NCBI RefSeq assembly: GCF_001625215.2
Contig: NC_030389.2
Span: forward strand, 44,939,454 to 45,003,453
From: Daucus carota subsp. sativus
Taxonomy: Eukaryota > Streptophyta > Magnoliopsida > Apiales > Apiaceae
Direction of reading: 5' to 3'
DNA length: 64,000 nucleotides
Shown here: positions 23,731 through 35,600 of the stretch, one piece after another
Numbering within the stretch: the stretch's first letter is position 1
How the letters are laid out: every line of letters begins with the position of its first letter
Made by a program: the position numbers and the translations under genes
The notes under the pieces: generated by a model
Told to the model about the DNA's origin: nothing
The model's input: the letters and a program-made list of their open reading frames with translations, nothing else
The model's database searches: none

Positions 23731-25699
23731 ATGGCTTATTCATGCAGTTTCAGTACTTGCATAAACCTACTGCTAATTGTAGGTTTAGTTGTGGCAGAGG
23801 CCTTTAGTAATTCATCATCATTGTTAGAAACAACTAAAACAGAAACAGATGTTCTGCTCAGCTGGGGGTGGTGGGATCCTGTGTCTTCATCTATCACAAG
23901 CTGCGACTTGAAAGGCGTCAAATGCAATAAGGCTGGTAGAGTCATTTCCATAGACTTCACTACTATCCCTACCTCCAAACACTTGATCTTTCATCCTGTC
24001 GCCTTAATGGAAGCATACCTTACGAGATTGGCATGCTTTCAGAACTCAAATATTTATCCCTCAGCCGCAACTATCTCACTGGTAAGTTACCTTCTTCCCT
24101 GGGTAACCTCACTCAGCTACAGGTGCTTGATGTATCTCACGGTGGACTCACTGGTAACTTACCTTCTTCCCTGGGTAACCTCACTCTGCTAGAAGAGCTT
24201 GATGTATCTTACAATTCTTTCACAGGCTCCATACCCGTTTTTCAAAACTGTAGCAGGCTGAAATATCTACACCTCTCCACTAATTCGTTTAGTGGCCACA
24301 TCCCAGAAGAACTTGGACGTTGCCCTTCGCTGGAATCAGTGGATTCTTATAATAATAATTTGACCGGAAGCATTCCTTACAAAATTCTTTGTTTGCCAAA
24401 TCTAGGTTTCATAGATATCTCCTCCAACAATATTTCTGGCCCAATCCTTTCTTCCGACTATCTTCCAGATCCAAATAAGCGTTATGCATATAATGATGGT
24501 GAATTCATTTTCTTGTGTAGTAAAAAGACACATTTGCCCATCATTTACATAGTTCTTCCCCTTACAATCGGCATTCTCTTGCTCATACTAGCCTCCGTGT
24601 TCTGTTGCCGGCATAAACATGCAGAAAATCAAAGCAACATCAATACGAGGAATGGTGATTTCTGTTCAATATGGAACTTTGACGGGCACATTGCATATGA
24701 GGACATTATAGGAGCCACAAATAATTTTGACATTAGATACTGCATTGGAACTGGTGGTTACGGCAGTGTATATGAAGCCAGGTTACCAAGTGGTAAGACT
24801 GTAGCGCTCAAAAAACTTCATCGCCTTGAAGCTGAGGAGCCAGTTTTTGACAGAAGTTTTAGAAATGAGGTGCATGTGTTGTCCAATATTAGACACAAGA
24901 ATATCGTGAAGCTCTTTGGCTTCTGCTTGCACAACCGATCCATGTTTCTTATCTATGAATTAATGGAGAAGGGTAGTTTATTTTGTGCCGTGAGAGATGA
25001 CGCCCATGCAGTAGAGTTAGATTGGAATAAGAGGATAAACATTGTGAAAGGTATAGCACATGCTTTATCATACATGCACCACGACTGCACTCCCCCTATT
25101 GTTCATCGAGATATATCAAGTAATAACGTACTACTCAACTCTGAGATGGAGGCGTTTGTCGCTGACTTTGGTGCATCGAGGTTGCTAGAGCCTGATTCAT
25201 CTAATCAAACATTGGTTGCAGGCACTTTCGGTTATATTGCTCCAGGTTATCTATTCTCATTATTTCAGAATTTTTAACTTCCAGTCTTTTATGTTGAGTC
25301 ATTTATTTTGTAGTGAAATATGTTATAACCGACTTTATGGTTTCTTATTATGCAGAGCTTGCATACACGATGGTTGTGACGGAAAAATGTGATGTGTATA
25401 GCTTTGGTGTGGTGGCGCTAGAAATCATGATGGGAAGCCATCCAGGAGACTTCCTCACATCTTTCCCCGGATCCACTTCCAATAGAATGCTGAATGATCT
25501 ATTGGACACACGCCTCCCGCGCCCAACAAGACAACAAGAACATGACATTGTTCTTATTTTGAGGCAATCATTTGCGTGTTTGTGCTCAAATCCAAAATTT
25601 CGGCCATCAATGAATACTTTATCTCATGAGATTTCACAGACTACAAAGATGCTGACAGCAAACTCTATTTATACCATGTCAGTTGAACAAATATGTTGA
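23731..25699 (+). pseudogene. LRR receptor-like kinase (MIK2/LRR-XIIb-like), shortened ectodomain, frameshifted
   Basis: Frame 1 from 23,731 encodes a signal peptide (INLLLIVGLVVAEA) and an LRR N-terminal cap (LLSWGWWDP…SCDLKGVKCNKAGRVISIDF). Between about 23,960 and 23,975 the similarity moves to another frame, which reads LQTLDLSSCRLNGSIPYEIG and continues openly to 25,245. That part carries about six LRRs, a membrane span (IIYIVLPLTIGILLLILASV) and a kinase domain: GTGGYGSVYEA loop, VALKK lysine, HRDISSNN, DFGAS. A GT–AG intron (25,246–25,355) splits APE; exon 2 (25,356–25,699) continues [18 protein letters not shown] to the stop. Full-length relatives have about 20 LRRs, so the ectodomain is reduced. 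All kinase motifs are kept, so the lesion is either recent, a sequencing error, or hidden by an unrecognised intron. Two adjacent LRRs are near-copies (SSLGNLT…LDVS). Confidence 0.7.
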
Positions 25700-26149
25700 T
25701 TTCTGATAGTAACTGAAAGCATTGCAACAATTGACATGATCTGATTCAACAATTGTGGTCTGGTAACAAATCTCAGTTCATGGAAAGCTTTCATTGGTGT
25801 TTTTATCTTGTATATTCAGCATGTTATTTTAAAGCAGAAATGTATTTGTCAATTATTTATGCATGTAAGACAGGTATTGAAATGGATGAAAGATTTTATT
25901 AGTAATATATTCGTTGGCATTTTTGTTTTTGAAACAATAAAAAAAAATTGTATAAAAATGGGCAGGATGAAACGAGTACAAAAGAATATTTTTAACTTTA
26001 AGCTTTAAATTAGTTATCACAGAGTAAGACAAGGAAACTTGTGTACACAGATGCAAGTGTAAAACTTGTCATTTAAGTCTACAAGCTTTGGGATCAAGGT
26101 GATAAATATTTACAGCCTCCAAGTGCTTTCAGAAATACACTGCCTTCTA
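25700..26149. other. 3' region of the receptor kinase, no other feature
   Basis: AT-rich; probably the receptor-kinase 3' UTR followed by unassigned DNA. The short ORFs on both strands have no recognisable content. Confidence 0.4.
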
Positions 26150-26399
26150 CTCCCTCCGTCCCCTCCGATTCTTATCGTTTGGACGGGATTGCTCGACACG
26201 CATTTTAAGGCTCATGAAAAATATAGTTCTATAATTTATTTTTAAATTTCTTTTTTCTGAATAAAAGTTTAATGTTTAAATTTTTATTCAGAAAAAGAAA
26301 ATTTAAAAAATAAGTTATGAAACTATATTATTTATGAGTTTTAAAATGCATGCCGAGTACTCCATTTCAAATGATAAGAATTGGATGGGACAGAGGGAG
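26150..26399. mobile_element. Stowaway-like MITE
   Basis: 250 bp with TA on each side (26,148–26,149 and 26,400–26,401). The ends are ctccctccgtccc and gggacagagggag. An internal palindrome around 26,240–26,330 (aaattatagaactatat-type arms) gives a foldback. It lies just downstream of the CPL4-like gene. Confidence 0.85.
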
Positions 26400-26518
26400 T
26401 AAGATATATATGGGCTAGATCAGACTATATGGTAAGAATAATGGTATTCAAAAAGGTGTACCAGGTTAATTGCTACTCTGTTATTTCTAACTTGAAGGTT
26501 ACAACATTGGATCTGCAT

Positions 26519-29500
26519 TCATTTTGTCTGCTTCGCTTCGTCAACAGGAAAGTTTTCTTCTGCTTGCTTACGCCAAAGATAGTTAGCAGCTTCTATCCAC
26601 CCCGGATGAACCAGGAACTTATTTTCCCGGACAGCCCATCGAGATTTCTCTGTTCCTTTGTCCATGGAGACAACATGGGTCACTGAGGGATCGACTTCTC
26701 TCGAGCATGTGGCTCCCAATTGCTCTGCCATCTTCCAAAGGTGGTGACTCTCAGCAGGAAATTTAGCCGGGAAAACCCTGGTGAAAACAAGCTTACAGCC
26801 CTTCAAAACTTCCTTTCGGACAGTTTTCAGCACCTGCAATGATGCATGTAGGGAATTCAGATCAACGCCAGTACTTATTTGGCAAACGGTAACACAATAA
26901 ATTCTCTAGACAACAAATTCTATTATAAAACTTTCGACAAATTATCAGAGTTAATTGTACAAATTATTTGAAGAAGTCAGCTATTAGAAATGAAGCAACA
27001 ACATTTTGACAGGAAAATCATAGCAGACAATGAAGGGAATTATTTTTCTTTTCTAACCTGTCTAACATCCTTCTTAGTAATATCAGCCCCTTGTTCCTGT
27101 AATAAGATCGATTTACAATAGTAAGATCGATAATGCAAATAGAACTTAATTAAATAGGAAAAGGACATACAGGGTCAAAAAAAATTGAGTGAACTCGTTT
27201 GAGAACTTCAAGAACAGTAGCAAGGGCTCCATCTTCCTCACTTTCATCACATTTGAGTTCAGAACGTGATTTGCAATTAAAGCCAAATTGTCGGTAACTT
27301 GAAACAAAGTAGTGATATCTCTCCATCAATATCAGGTTTTCTTTGTGCTTCGCCCAAACCTAAGGCAGTGGTAAACTAGGTTAATATAATATTGGTAACT
27401 TCATTTTCAAGTTTAAAATCTAGACCTATTCACATCTTTTAAACGTAACCAAATTTTGAATCATTGGCATAAGAAACTGAGGTGTGCTAAATAGTGTTTC
27501 AGATCGTGCAACAAATTTTCATGGGAAAAAAAAATGTTATGCAAATACGAGTACTCCAAAGACACCAGAGTATTTAATCAGCATGGATAGAGAAGTTAAA
27601 GGACTAGTACAGCAAGTCCCATTGCTAATGGACATGACATACAATATTGACATATAAGGTAGCTTGTTTGCTTGCCTGTTCTGTATCATCAAGGATCAAA
27701 ACAGCACTATCTTGCCCCACAACCACATCAAGACCCTTTTGATGTCTCTGGGTGCAATCCCCTTGCGCAATCACTTTAGAATTGAAGTAGATATTTTCTG
27801 GGTCAAGCAGCTTTGCCATTTCCACAGCGTAGGCTCGTTCACCCATTGTATATATGTACATTTCGAACAACTTACTTGCTTCTTTTAAGAACGTCCGCAC
27901 AAAAGGCCTTAATTTGGTCATCATGTGCATAAAATCTAGTCTGAACAAATTTCCCTTCAGTGCATCTGTTAATATATATAAATGAGACCACATAAATGAA
28001 CAGAACTGAAACGGCTGATAGATGACCAACAAAAATGCTCAGTAACAACGGGAAAAATCATTAGGCACAAAATGCATATTAATATCATACGCAGAAACTG
28101 CCAAAAGCAACCAATAGTAAGATAAGATGGAATAGACAACCTATCATATAGAATAACTAACACCTTGTGCATATTTGGCCATGGGATAGAAACCAAAGAT
28201 CATAGAAGTTGGAACCTGGATCATACAGGGATGATCTAAGAAATCTCAGAAAGAAAAGAGACCACAGGTCTAAAATTAAGCAAGTAAGAAATTAATATTT
28301 TATTATATCACATGTATGTTGATTTTTTCTGATATATGAATGCATTATACAATTATGGCAAGTGCTTTGTGCAAGTTATCTGCTAGAATATATTAATATC
28401 CTATTTATATAGGAAGAGAAGTGTGTGAGATAAAAATAAATTTCAAAAGGCACTAGGCAGACAAAAATGTAATAATTACACCAGGAGAAAAATTTTGTGA
28501 TGTTCGCAAGATATATATTAATATATATCAGTGAAGACAAATGACAGCTAGGAACAGCAAATCTGAGCTGTGGATGCCTTCTTAATAATTAATTATCTGT
28601 TTATTGCTAAGTGATGCCTCCACAAAAAAATTAATATATTCCAAGCAGAAAATAGCAGAAAATGGCAATGATACGGTAACTTTTAATAAAAATGCTTTTA
28701 CAATATACAGAACTTCGTGACGAATGCACATGCAATTTAATTGCAGAAACATCCAATGAGCCTTCAATTATACAATACCTGGTAGAGAATCGGGCGGGAC
28801 TTTTAGATACTCCTCTTCTGGCATAATATGCCTAAACTGGGTTGAGTTAAGAAGTGTGTGATCCAGATCAAGAACCAAATTTAGCTTTTTATGGCGGAAC
28901 AGGTTCTTCAAATCATTGTTGCGCAATCGAGCAATTTCATCATTAGCAAGTCTTAAATCCTGTGCAGGCAAAATGACACTGTTCACTGACTGACAAGTGA
29001 CAATATTCAAACAAAGAGGTGGGACATGCTTCAATGAAAATCCAAAAATATCTGTATAGTTTCACAGTGAAAGTTCCAACTTCCAAAACATGCACGGAAA
29101 CTGTGAGTTCAGTAGGAAAGGGGACTACTACATCCAGGGGAAGAGCCATGATACCCAAGGGTGGACGCCGGACAGTGGAGGTGCCCACATAAAATTCAGA
29201 TATTACGTGGTAAAGCTCAGCTTCAAGGTTATTATTAGCTGTAACTCATGCTGCACCAACTATGAGTTCATCAACTTGGTTTTATCAGCTGTTTATAAAT
29301 GTGTGTGTGTGTGTGTGTTTTACTTTCTCCTTCAAATCTGCTAATTTATAAGATATAGTATATTTGCTCAAATTTACATACCAGTCCACTTTTCTAGTCT
29401 CCCTAATTGACTTTATATTCTAAAATTTTGTATTAGATTAAGTGTGCCTCTGTTGTGAGAGAAGGGGGGGGGGGGCATCCCAAGCCCCACCCTAAGCAAA

Positions 29501-32500
29501 AAATTGGAGTTCCCTGAAAGGCTGAAACAAAAAAACCTGCCTGTTTTGGAGTAACAAAAATCTAAAAAAGCTTCTACTCTTTTGTTTAACATTTTAACCT
29601 CCTCACCAATTTGTCAAAATTCGTGACAGAATTGGCACAACATTACCATTCAAAATATACCTTTGTTTTTTTTGTTGCTGATTTAAGACCAGGAGCTATG
29701 ATTTCTATTGCAAGTTATACTTTTGTCTTGGTCTAACCAAGACAAAAGTATAACTTGCAAGAGGAATCATAGCTCCTGGTCTGAAATCAGCAACAAAAAA
29801 ACTAAGGTATATTTTCAAACGTAATGTTATGCACAATTTACTCATATCTGGAAAACTTCAGTTTGCACCTTAGGGATTGTTTGCTTTTTTATTTTAAACA
29901 TTCATGTACTTAAATTTACAAGAACCCCCAAACTTTCTGAATTCGCTAGTTTTCTCAAGTATCTAGTTTTACAGACTAACCCCCATCCTCGCATATTTTA
30001 CAATGTCAAACACAGGCGGCCACAATACAGAAAAAATTCAAACTAACTAGACATGAGTTTTGAGCTTATTTGACAATCTGGTTTGGTTTTGTGTTTCCGC
30101 CAATAATATATGTATAGCTGACCCTGAATTAACTTCTGCCTACGTCAGCAAGGGCATAGCTGGTGACCAATAGAAAAGTTTTCAAGAGGCTAACCTTGTG
30201 GATATAGCCAAATGCAACCCCAGACTGTTCACCATCAGTCTTTTGCCCACACCTTATACACATTCCTCCAATAACACCTGGATGTGTGCAGATATCCTCT
30301 TCGATAGATACTTCTGCATAAAGCATATATGGAAAGAAGACATTCTTATACAGACAAATTTAATAAGGAACCTAACAAGAAATCAACGTGTGTTTTCATG
30401 ACAAGCAATACTATTTTGGACAGTACAACAAGCCGCGAGTATATTGATACTTTGACAGGTAAAGAATATTAATGAGACAGAAGGCACACATGGAGCTGAT
30501 TAAGGGTTACCCAGAGAGAGGAAGAAGTACTAGTAAAAAATAGTAAATAAGAGAAGATTATAAAAGCCTCTAAATATGACATCGGTTCTATTAACACCCT
30601 TTCATTATATCATTCAGATTTTCTTTGAATATAGAAACTGACAAGTCTATATAGACCATACTGGATGAGTATTCCTCTTAATGAATTGCAATCTCAGCTA
30701 CGAATGCCTCAACAGCTGTAACTAGAATTAAGATGATGGAACAGGGAGGCATCCAATCGTAACATAGTGTGATAAATTTTTTCTATTTCCTGCTTTATCA
30801 AGGCCAAAAAAAGGCATTACAAAGAATTGAGTTAACAAAAGGTAAAAAGTATACCAACCTGATTTATTAAATAACACAGATCAAAACTACTATGCTAAAA
30901 AAACCGATACAGTTAACAGAAATCATAGAAACTACTTGACGGCAAATATGCTGCCAAATTCCAAATATACTAAAAAATAATACGACGTGTGTGGTAACTG
31001 GAATATTAATCCAAAAATGCAATGTGCGGATAATCATATATCCCCTCAAAATGTAATCTAAGCTAAAAAAAATTTTGGGTTCATGTACAAGTTTTTCTAA
31101 GATAAAAAAGAATGCTGATTTTTTTACCTTGATTTTATTTATTTCTTAAGCAAAGGGGAATAAGTAGGATTTTTTATAGGCCACATCTGGCAACCACAGC
31201 CACTTAATGACATGATAATACCCATATCCACTTGTACCTTATTCGGACACTGAGCTCCTTTAAAGGGATTGCACAAAGTTATGATTTAAAAAAGACATTA
31301 TCTACAAGTCAAAACAACTGTGAAATCTCAAATTAAACAAGCTACATCATATCCAATGACCACGAACTCCATGAAAATAGTTATACTACCCTTGTTAGAT
31401 CCCACATGCCCGCCGAAGTTCTCCCTCAGTCCTCCCAAAACTGGCATTTAATCGTGTCGCCTAATCTTATGTATCTTACTCCAAGGTGCATACAAGTAAT
31501 ATATATCCTAAAATGAGTTTAACTGCAAGATTATTATATTCCACTTCTATTCACCTTGGCCACATCCGGTAGTAACCTTTTGTTAATAACAACACCTATC
31601 CAATTTCAGTTCGTCACCTTTCCTGTATTCCAAAGTTATGCCCCAAAACTCGATAACTAACGTTTTTCAACTTTCCACCTTTTTCCTTGCACGCATATGT
31701 TCTTTAAGTATAGGTTTAACATTTGGAGCATCTACATGGACCAATCCAGTTCGAGACTAGGTAGTCCAATGCCGAGAGTTATCTGCCTACTTGGTGAACT
31801 TAAGAAGTATTTTATTATTAATGGTTTTTATTCATCCAAAGAAAGTTCATGACAGTGTATACGGAAGTTGACAAAATTAGTGAATACAAAAGTTATTATA
31901 AACTTAGTTACTGTTGTTCTAGTAACAAGTCCTACATTGAGAATACAGTAATGTAAATCAACATGTATACTATTCCCATAATATTACCCAATTTAGTTCC
32001 GGTTCCACTTGATGTAGAGCCATAAGAATCTACAGCCTTATCAGATAACTCCACCTTCTGCTTTTTAGTACTGCAACAATTTGCATACACATTATATCAC
32101 CCACAGAACTTTTATTTAACTAAAACAACAATAGGTAAAAAAAAATTATTCTAGAATGTAAGCATATATACTTCTAGCTAATTGTATATATAGTTTCACC
32201 GTACTTTGGACTCTTCATTTGTTAGGATTAATTACTTCTTGCTAGTCCTGTTTTATAATAGTACCTACATTATGTATTAAAACTATACAAATATTGAGGA
32301 ACTGGAAATCAGTGGATAAAATTAAAACAGATTCTTTGACTGGCTTACATTGTAGAATATCCTATTCATTTACCAAACATTTTACAGGTACTTAAAACTA
32401 ATTACGTTAACAAAAACAAAAAAAAAACTAAGCAGAAACAGAACTCCGAAAAAGTCAAACCCACTACATCTAGACCTTATCGGTGCATCCTATCCCACCC

Positions 32501-34317
32501 GAGGCCCTTCTGTTCTCCCACAAAGTACACTAAAAACACTCTACCACTTGCAACCAAAAAAAAATGGTGATACACCTCATATCTTCTCCACAACACTCCA
32601 CAAAATTATATCAGTATACATTATACATAATTAACAAGCTTAACATATTAATGCAAATTGAGAAAAGGCCTTCGGGGTCACAATTTCAATACATAATGCC
32701 CCAAATGGCACTGTCCAGAAAAAAGGCCCTCACTGGCACTTCAAAACACTGGTTCAAGTCACGTTTCACAACTTTCCAACCAAACGCCCATTTAATGCAC
32801 GTTTTGACAGGATTATCTTTTAAATAAGTATAAACGTAACTTTATGTTACGTTATACTACTTTAAAAAAAAGGGTAACCTACGGTCACGTTTATAATATA
32901 TGTTTTTATATTATATATATATACTTTAGAATTAATAATTTTAATAGTTTTTAATATTTTAGGATTCACTTTTGGATTTTAGAATAAATAAATAAAATAA
33001 ATTTACAATCGTTAACATTTAGGGTTTAGGTTTGGGTTAGAATGATTAATTCGTACTGTATATTAAATTGGCCGACGGTTAGGGTTTAAGATTGAGGGTG
33101 TAGGGCCGGTATGCCCTAATCTCTCAAGCCTAAACCCTAATTAATGCGAGGCTGCAGGGCCGAAGGCCTTAAAGCCGAGAAACCGGCGGAATAAATTTAT
33201 TTACAATCGTTAAGATTTAGGGTTTAGATTTGGGTTGCAGAATGATTAATGCGTACTGTATATTAAATTGGCCGACGGTTAGGGTTTAGGATGGAGGGTG
33301 TAGGGCCGAGCCTAAACCCTAATTAATGCGAGGCTGCAAGGCCGAAGGCCCTAAAGCCGAGAAACCGGCGGAATAAATAAATTTACAATCATTAACATTT
33401 AAGCTTTAGGTTTGGGTTACAGAATGATTAATTCGTACTGTATATTAAATTGGCCGACGGTTAGGGTTTAGGATGGAGGGTGTAGGTCCGGTAGGCCCTA
33501 CTCTTTCGAGCTTAAATTTTAATTAATGCGAGGCTGCAGGGCCGAAGGCCCTAAAACCGAGAAACCGGTTTTAGACCCTAAACACTCGATTCTAAACCCT
33601 AATTAATTCGGGGCTTTAGGGCCGTGAGGCCCTAAAGCCGAGGAACCAATTTATAAAATTAATCTAAAAATATATATTAATAGTTTTTAATATTTTAGGG
33701 TACAGATTTGAGTTTTAGAAAGATTTATTTCTACTTGAAATTAGATTTATTTTTAAAATTTAAAAAAAAATATACAAAACGCAACTTAAAGTTGTGTTCA
33801 GGTGTGAACACGCAACTTTCAGTGTGAAGACGCTAATCAAAACCACGTTTTGCCCGGAACGTGAATCGAACTCACGTTTACAGGTGACAGACAAGGCCAT
33901 TTTGTAAGAAAGTGACATTCAGGCCCATAACCTTGCGCTAAGTGCCTTTCAGGGCCAACACCCATGCAAATTACACTTAAATGAGATAAATACTCACAAT
34001 TATATAGTTCTAATCATATATCACACAATGTAATTCATTTTTAAGCCCGAAACAAACCACAAAATTTCCTGAGAAGCAACTAAACAACGAAACGCGCACA
34101 TTTCCATAAAAACGTAATCAAACTCCAAAATAATTAAATAATACCTAAACAATTCCGAGTCGTAATCATTCTCATTTTCATCGTTCTCATTCTCATCATC
34201 CTCGTCCCCAGGCTCCGGAGACGTATCGGAAGCCGAATCCAACTCCGCATCGAGAAACGACGCGAAATCATCGCCGCTGCTGGACGAGTGCACCGGAGAA
34301 TCACTTACAACACTCAT
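26519..34317 (-). CDS. CPL4: RNA polymerase II CTD phosphatase-like 4 (FCP1-type, FCPH + BRCT)
   Basis: Minus-strand exons 34317–34145, 32070–31988, 30313–30195, 28959–28779, 27965–27676, 27359–27171, 27096–27058 and 26833–26519 give 462 residues with consistent phases. The N terminus is Ser/Asp/Glu-rich (MSVVSDSPVHSSSSGDDFAS). The DxDxT catalytic motif is DLDHT (156–160) in VLDLDHTLLNST, and the FCPH domain continues through MMTKLRPFVRTFLKEAS, YIYTMGERAYA and VLILDDTEQ. The last exon is a BRCT domain (GCKLVFTRVFPAKF, LGATCSREVDPSVTHVV, FLVHPGWIEAANYLWRKQ). Such proteins dephosphorylate Ser residues of the Pol II C-terminal repeats in the nucleus. Intron 5 uses a GC donor (cag|gcaagc, 27,675–27,674). 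Intron 1 holds a Mutator-like element and intron 3 a foldback. A 5' UTR intron appears to end exactly at the ATG (gattgtag|atg), with its donor near 34,458. Symbol by resemblance to Arabidopsis CPL4. Confidence 0.9.
29627..29836. mobile_element. Near-perfect foldback (about 100-bp arms) in CPL4 intron 3
   Basis: Each arm is about 100 bp and the loop is only three bases: tcttggt–cta–accaaga at about 29,730–29,746. Inner arms such as gcaagttatacttttgtctt and aagacaaaagtataacttgc are identical; outer arms differ at a few positions (gtatattttcaaacgtaatgtt against the complement of aacattaccattcaaaatatac). It is most simply a MITE, but when transcribed in the CPL4 intron it would form a long double-stranded hairpin. 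Confidence 0.85.
32660..33965. mobile_element. Mutator-like (MULE-type) non-autonomous element in CPL4 intron 1
   Basis: The two ends are long, diverged inverted repeats of roughly 120 bp. The left reads aaggcc…aatggcactgtcc…ggttcaagtcacgttt; the reverse complement of the right reads ttggccc…gaatgtcactttc…agttcgattcacgttcc. Between them lies a tandem array (32,990–33,648). No transposase was seen. Exact ends and target duplication were not resolved, so the family call is an inference from the long terminal inverted repeats. Confidence 0.5.
32990..33648. repeat. Tandem array of about 190-bp telo-box-containing units
   Basis: Three units (about 32,990–33,188, 33,189–33,370, 33,371–33,567) and a partial fourth (to about 33,648). 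Each contains tttacaatc-ttaa-atttaggg, then cgtactgtatattaaattgg, ccgacggttagggttta, cctaaaccctaattaatgcg and gccgagaaaccgg. Every unit carries the plant telomere-like word aaaccctaa or its complement several times, and a small ggccgaaggcc-type palindrome. Confidence 0.9.
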
Positions 34318-35600
34318 CTACAATCACATAAGCACATAAACAGTTAAAAACGAAACCCTAACCCTAATCCAGCAGTAAAAGTAATTAACTTGATAATTAG
34401 AGCAATAAATTGATTAATTAATTGTGAAATGAGATTAGAGGTGAGTTAATTGATTTACCTGAGTGATAATGAAGGTCTGGTTTGTGAGAGATTTGCAGTT
34501 GTGTGTAACTGTGTGAAAAGGTTGGGAGAGAAAGAGAGGGAAGTTGTATTTGAGGGACAGGGAGTATTGGGCTTGGTTTGTTGGGGTTTATGGGCTGTGA
34601 GGAATTGGGCCCAGAAGTAAAAATATAATCTACCTGCGTCTGCGTGTCCATAAAAAATTGTATTTTTATGTAATTTTTGAAAAATTAAAATAAAATAATG
34701 GGATTACTTGTTTGCATAGACAGTATCAAACTGATGCCTCATTTTTTTTTTAAAACTATTTTAATAGCCATAGTATCTGTGAATTCTGATATATCGAACC
34801 CAAGAACTTGGGGACGACTGATGTATAGCTTTACCACGATATACTCTCAACCCATGCATATTAGTTGTACTTATAATTTGTTTCTTTCCATCATAATCGT
34901 TAAATTTTTAATTAAAGAATTGTTAATTACAAGATTGAAAAAAATACATTTACTGGTCCTATGATCACAATTTTCAAGAAAATATATCGAATATCATTGT
35001 TGGAGAACATGGTCCGCACCTATCATTTCGCAATTCAAAATATCATGTGCGGTGTTTATCCTTTTTTTTCTTCTTAATATTTTATGTAGCGTTTTACTCT
35101 CAAACGTCTAATCATATTATGTTTTGTAAGGCTTTTCACACTTAAATACAAAATGGTCTAATATTTTCAAAACGCGTTAATAAATGATATTTTGGACCAT
35201 TTCTCCGATTATATTATTTTTTTTATTACTTGTGAATTTTGTGACATGCCTTCTTAATATCATTAATGCATATACAAACTGTTTCTATTTCTGAAAAAAT
35301 TCGAATATTGACATTGAAGAAGGGAGGATGATACAACTTGACCATAAGAGAGCACTAGCAAGTGTCTTTTGATCCAAGAGAAAGCATATTACCAGTACAT
35401 TGTAATGTACAGAACTCCTAACACCAGCTGGACAAAAAACATTTAGAAACAAGACAATTCAAAAAACAATATCAACTAGATAATGAGACTCCATTTCAAG
35501 CAACAACTTACAAGTCATGGACATACATTTCATAGTTACATGGAAAGACATGTTCACTAAAATTGATAATCTTTCCTTGTAGAGTTCATATGATTCATAT
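34318..35600. other. CPL4 5' UTR/promoter and BOI 3' flank
   Basis: 34,318–34,458 looks like a 5' UTR intron of CPL4 (donor at tcactcag|gtaaat on the minus strand, acceptor at the ATG). 34,459 to about 34,570 is its first exon. The rest is AT-rich. 35,300–35,600 probably includes the 3' UTR of the RING gene. No further gene. Confidence 0.45.

Noticed and set aside
29466..29476. G run as G-quadruplex or regulatory site
   Set aside because: A single homopolymer in an intron, equally likely to be length noise; no further runs nearby.
32990..33648. Interstitial telomere
   Set aside because: The tttaggg words are isolated single or partial copies inside a 190-bp unit, not a head-to-tail telomere array.
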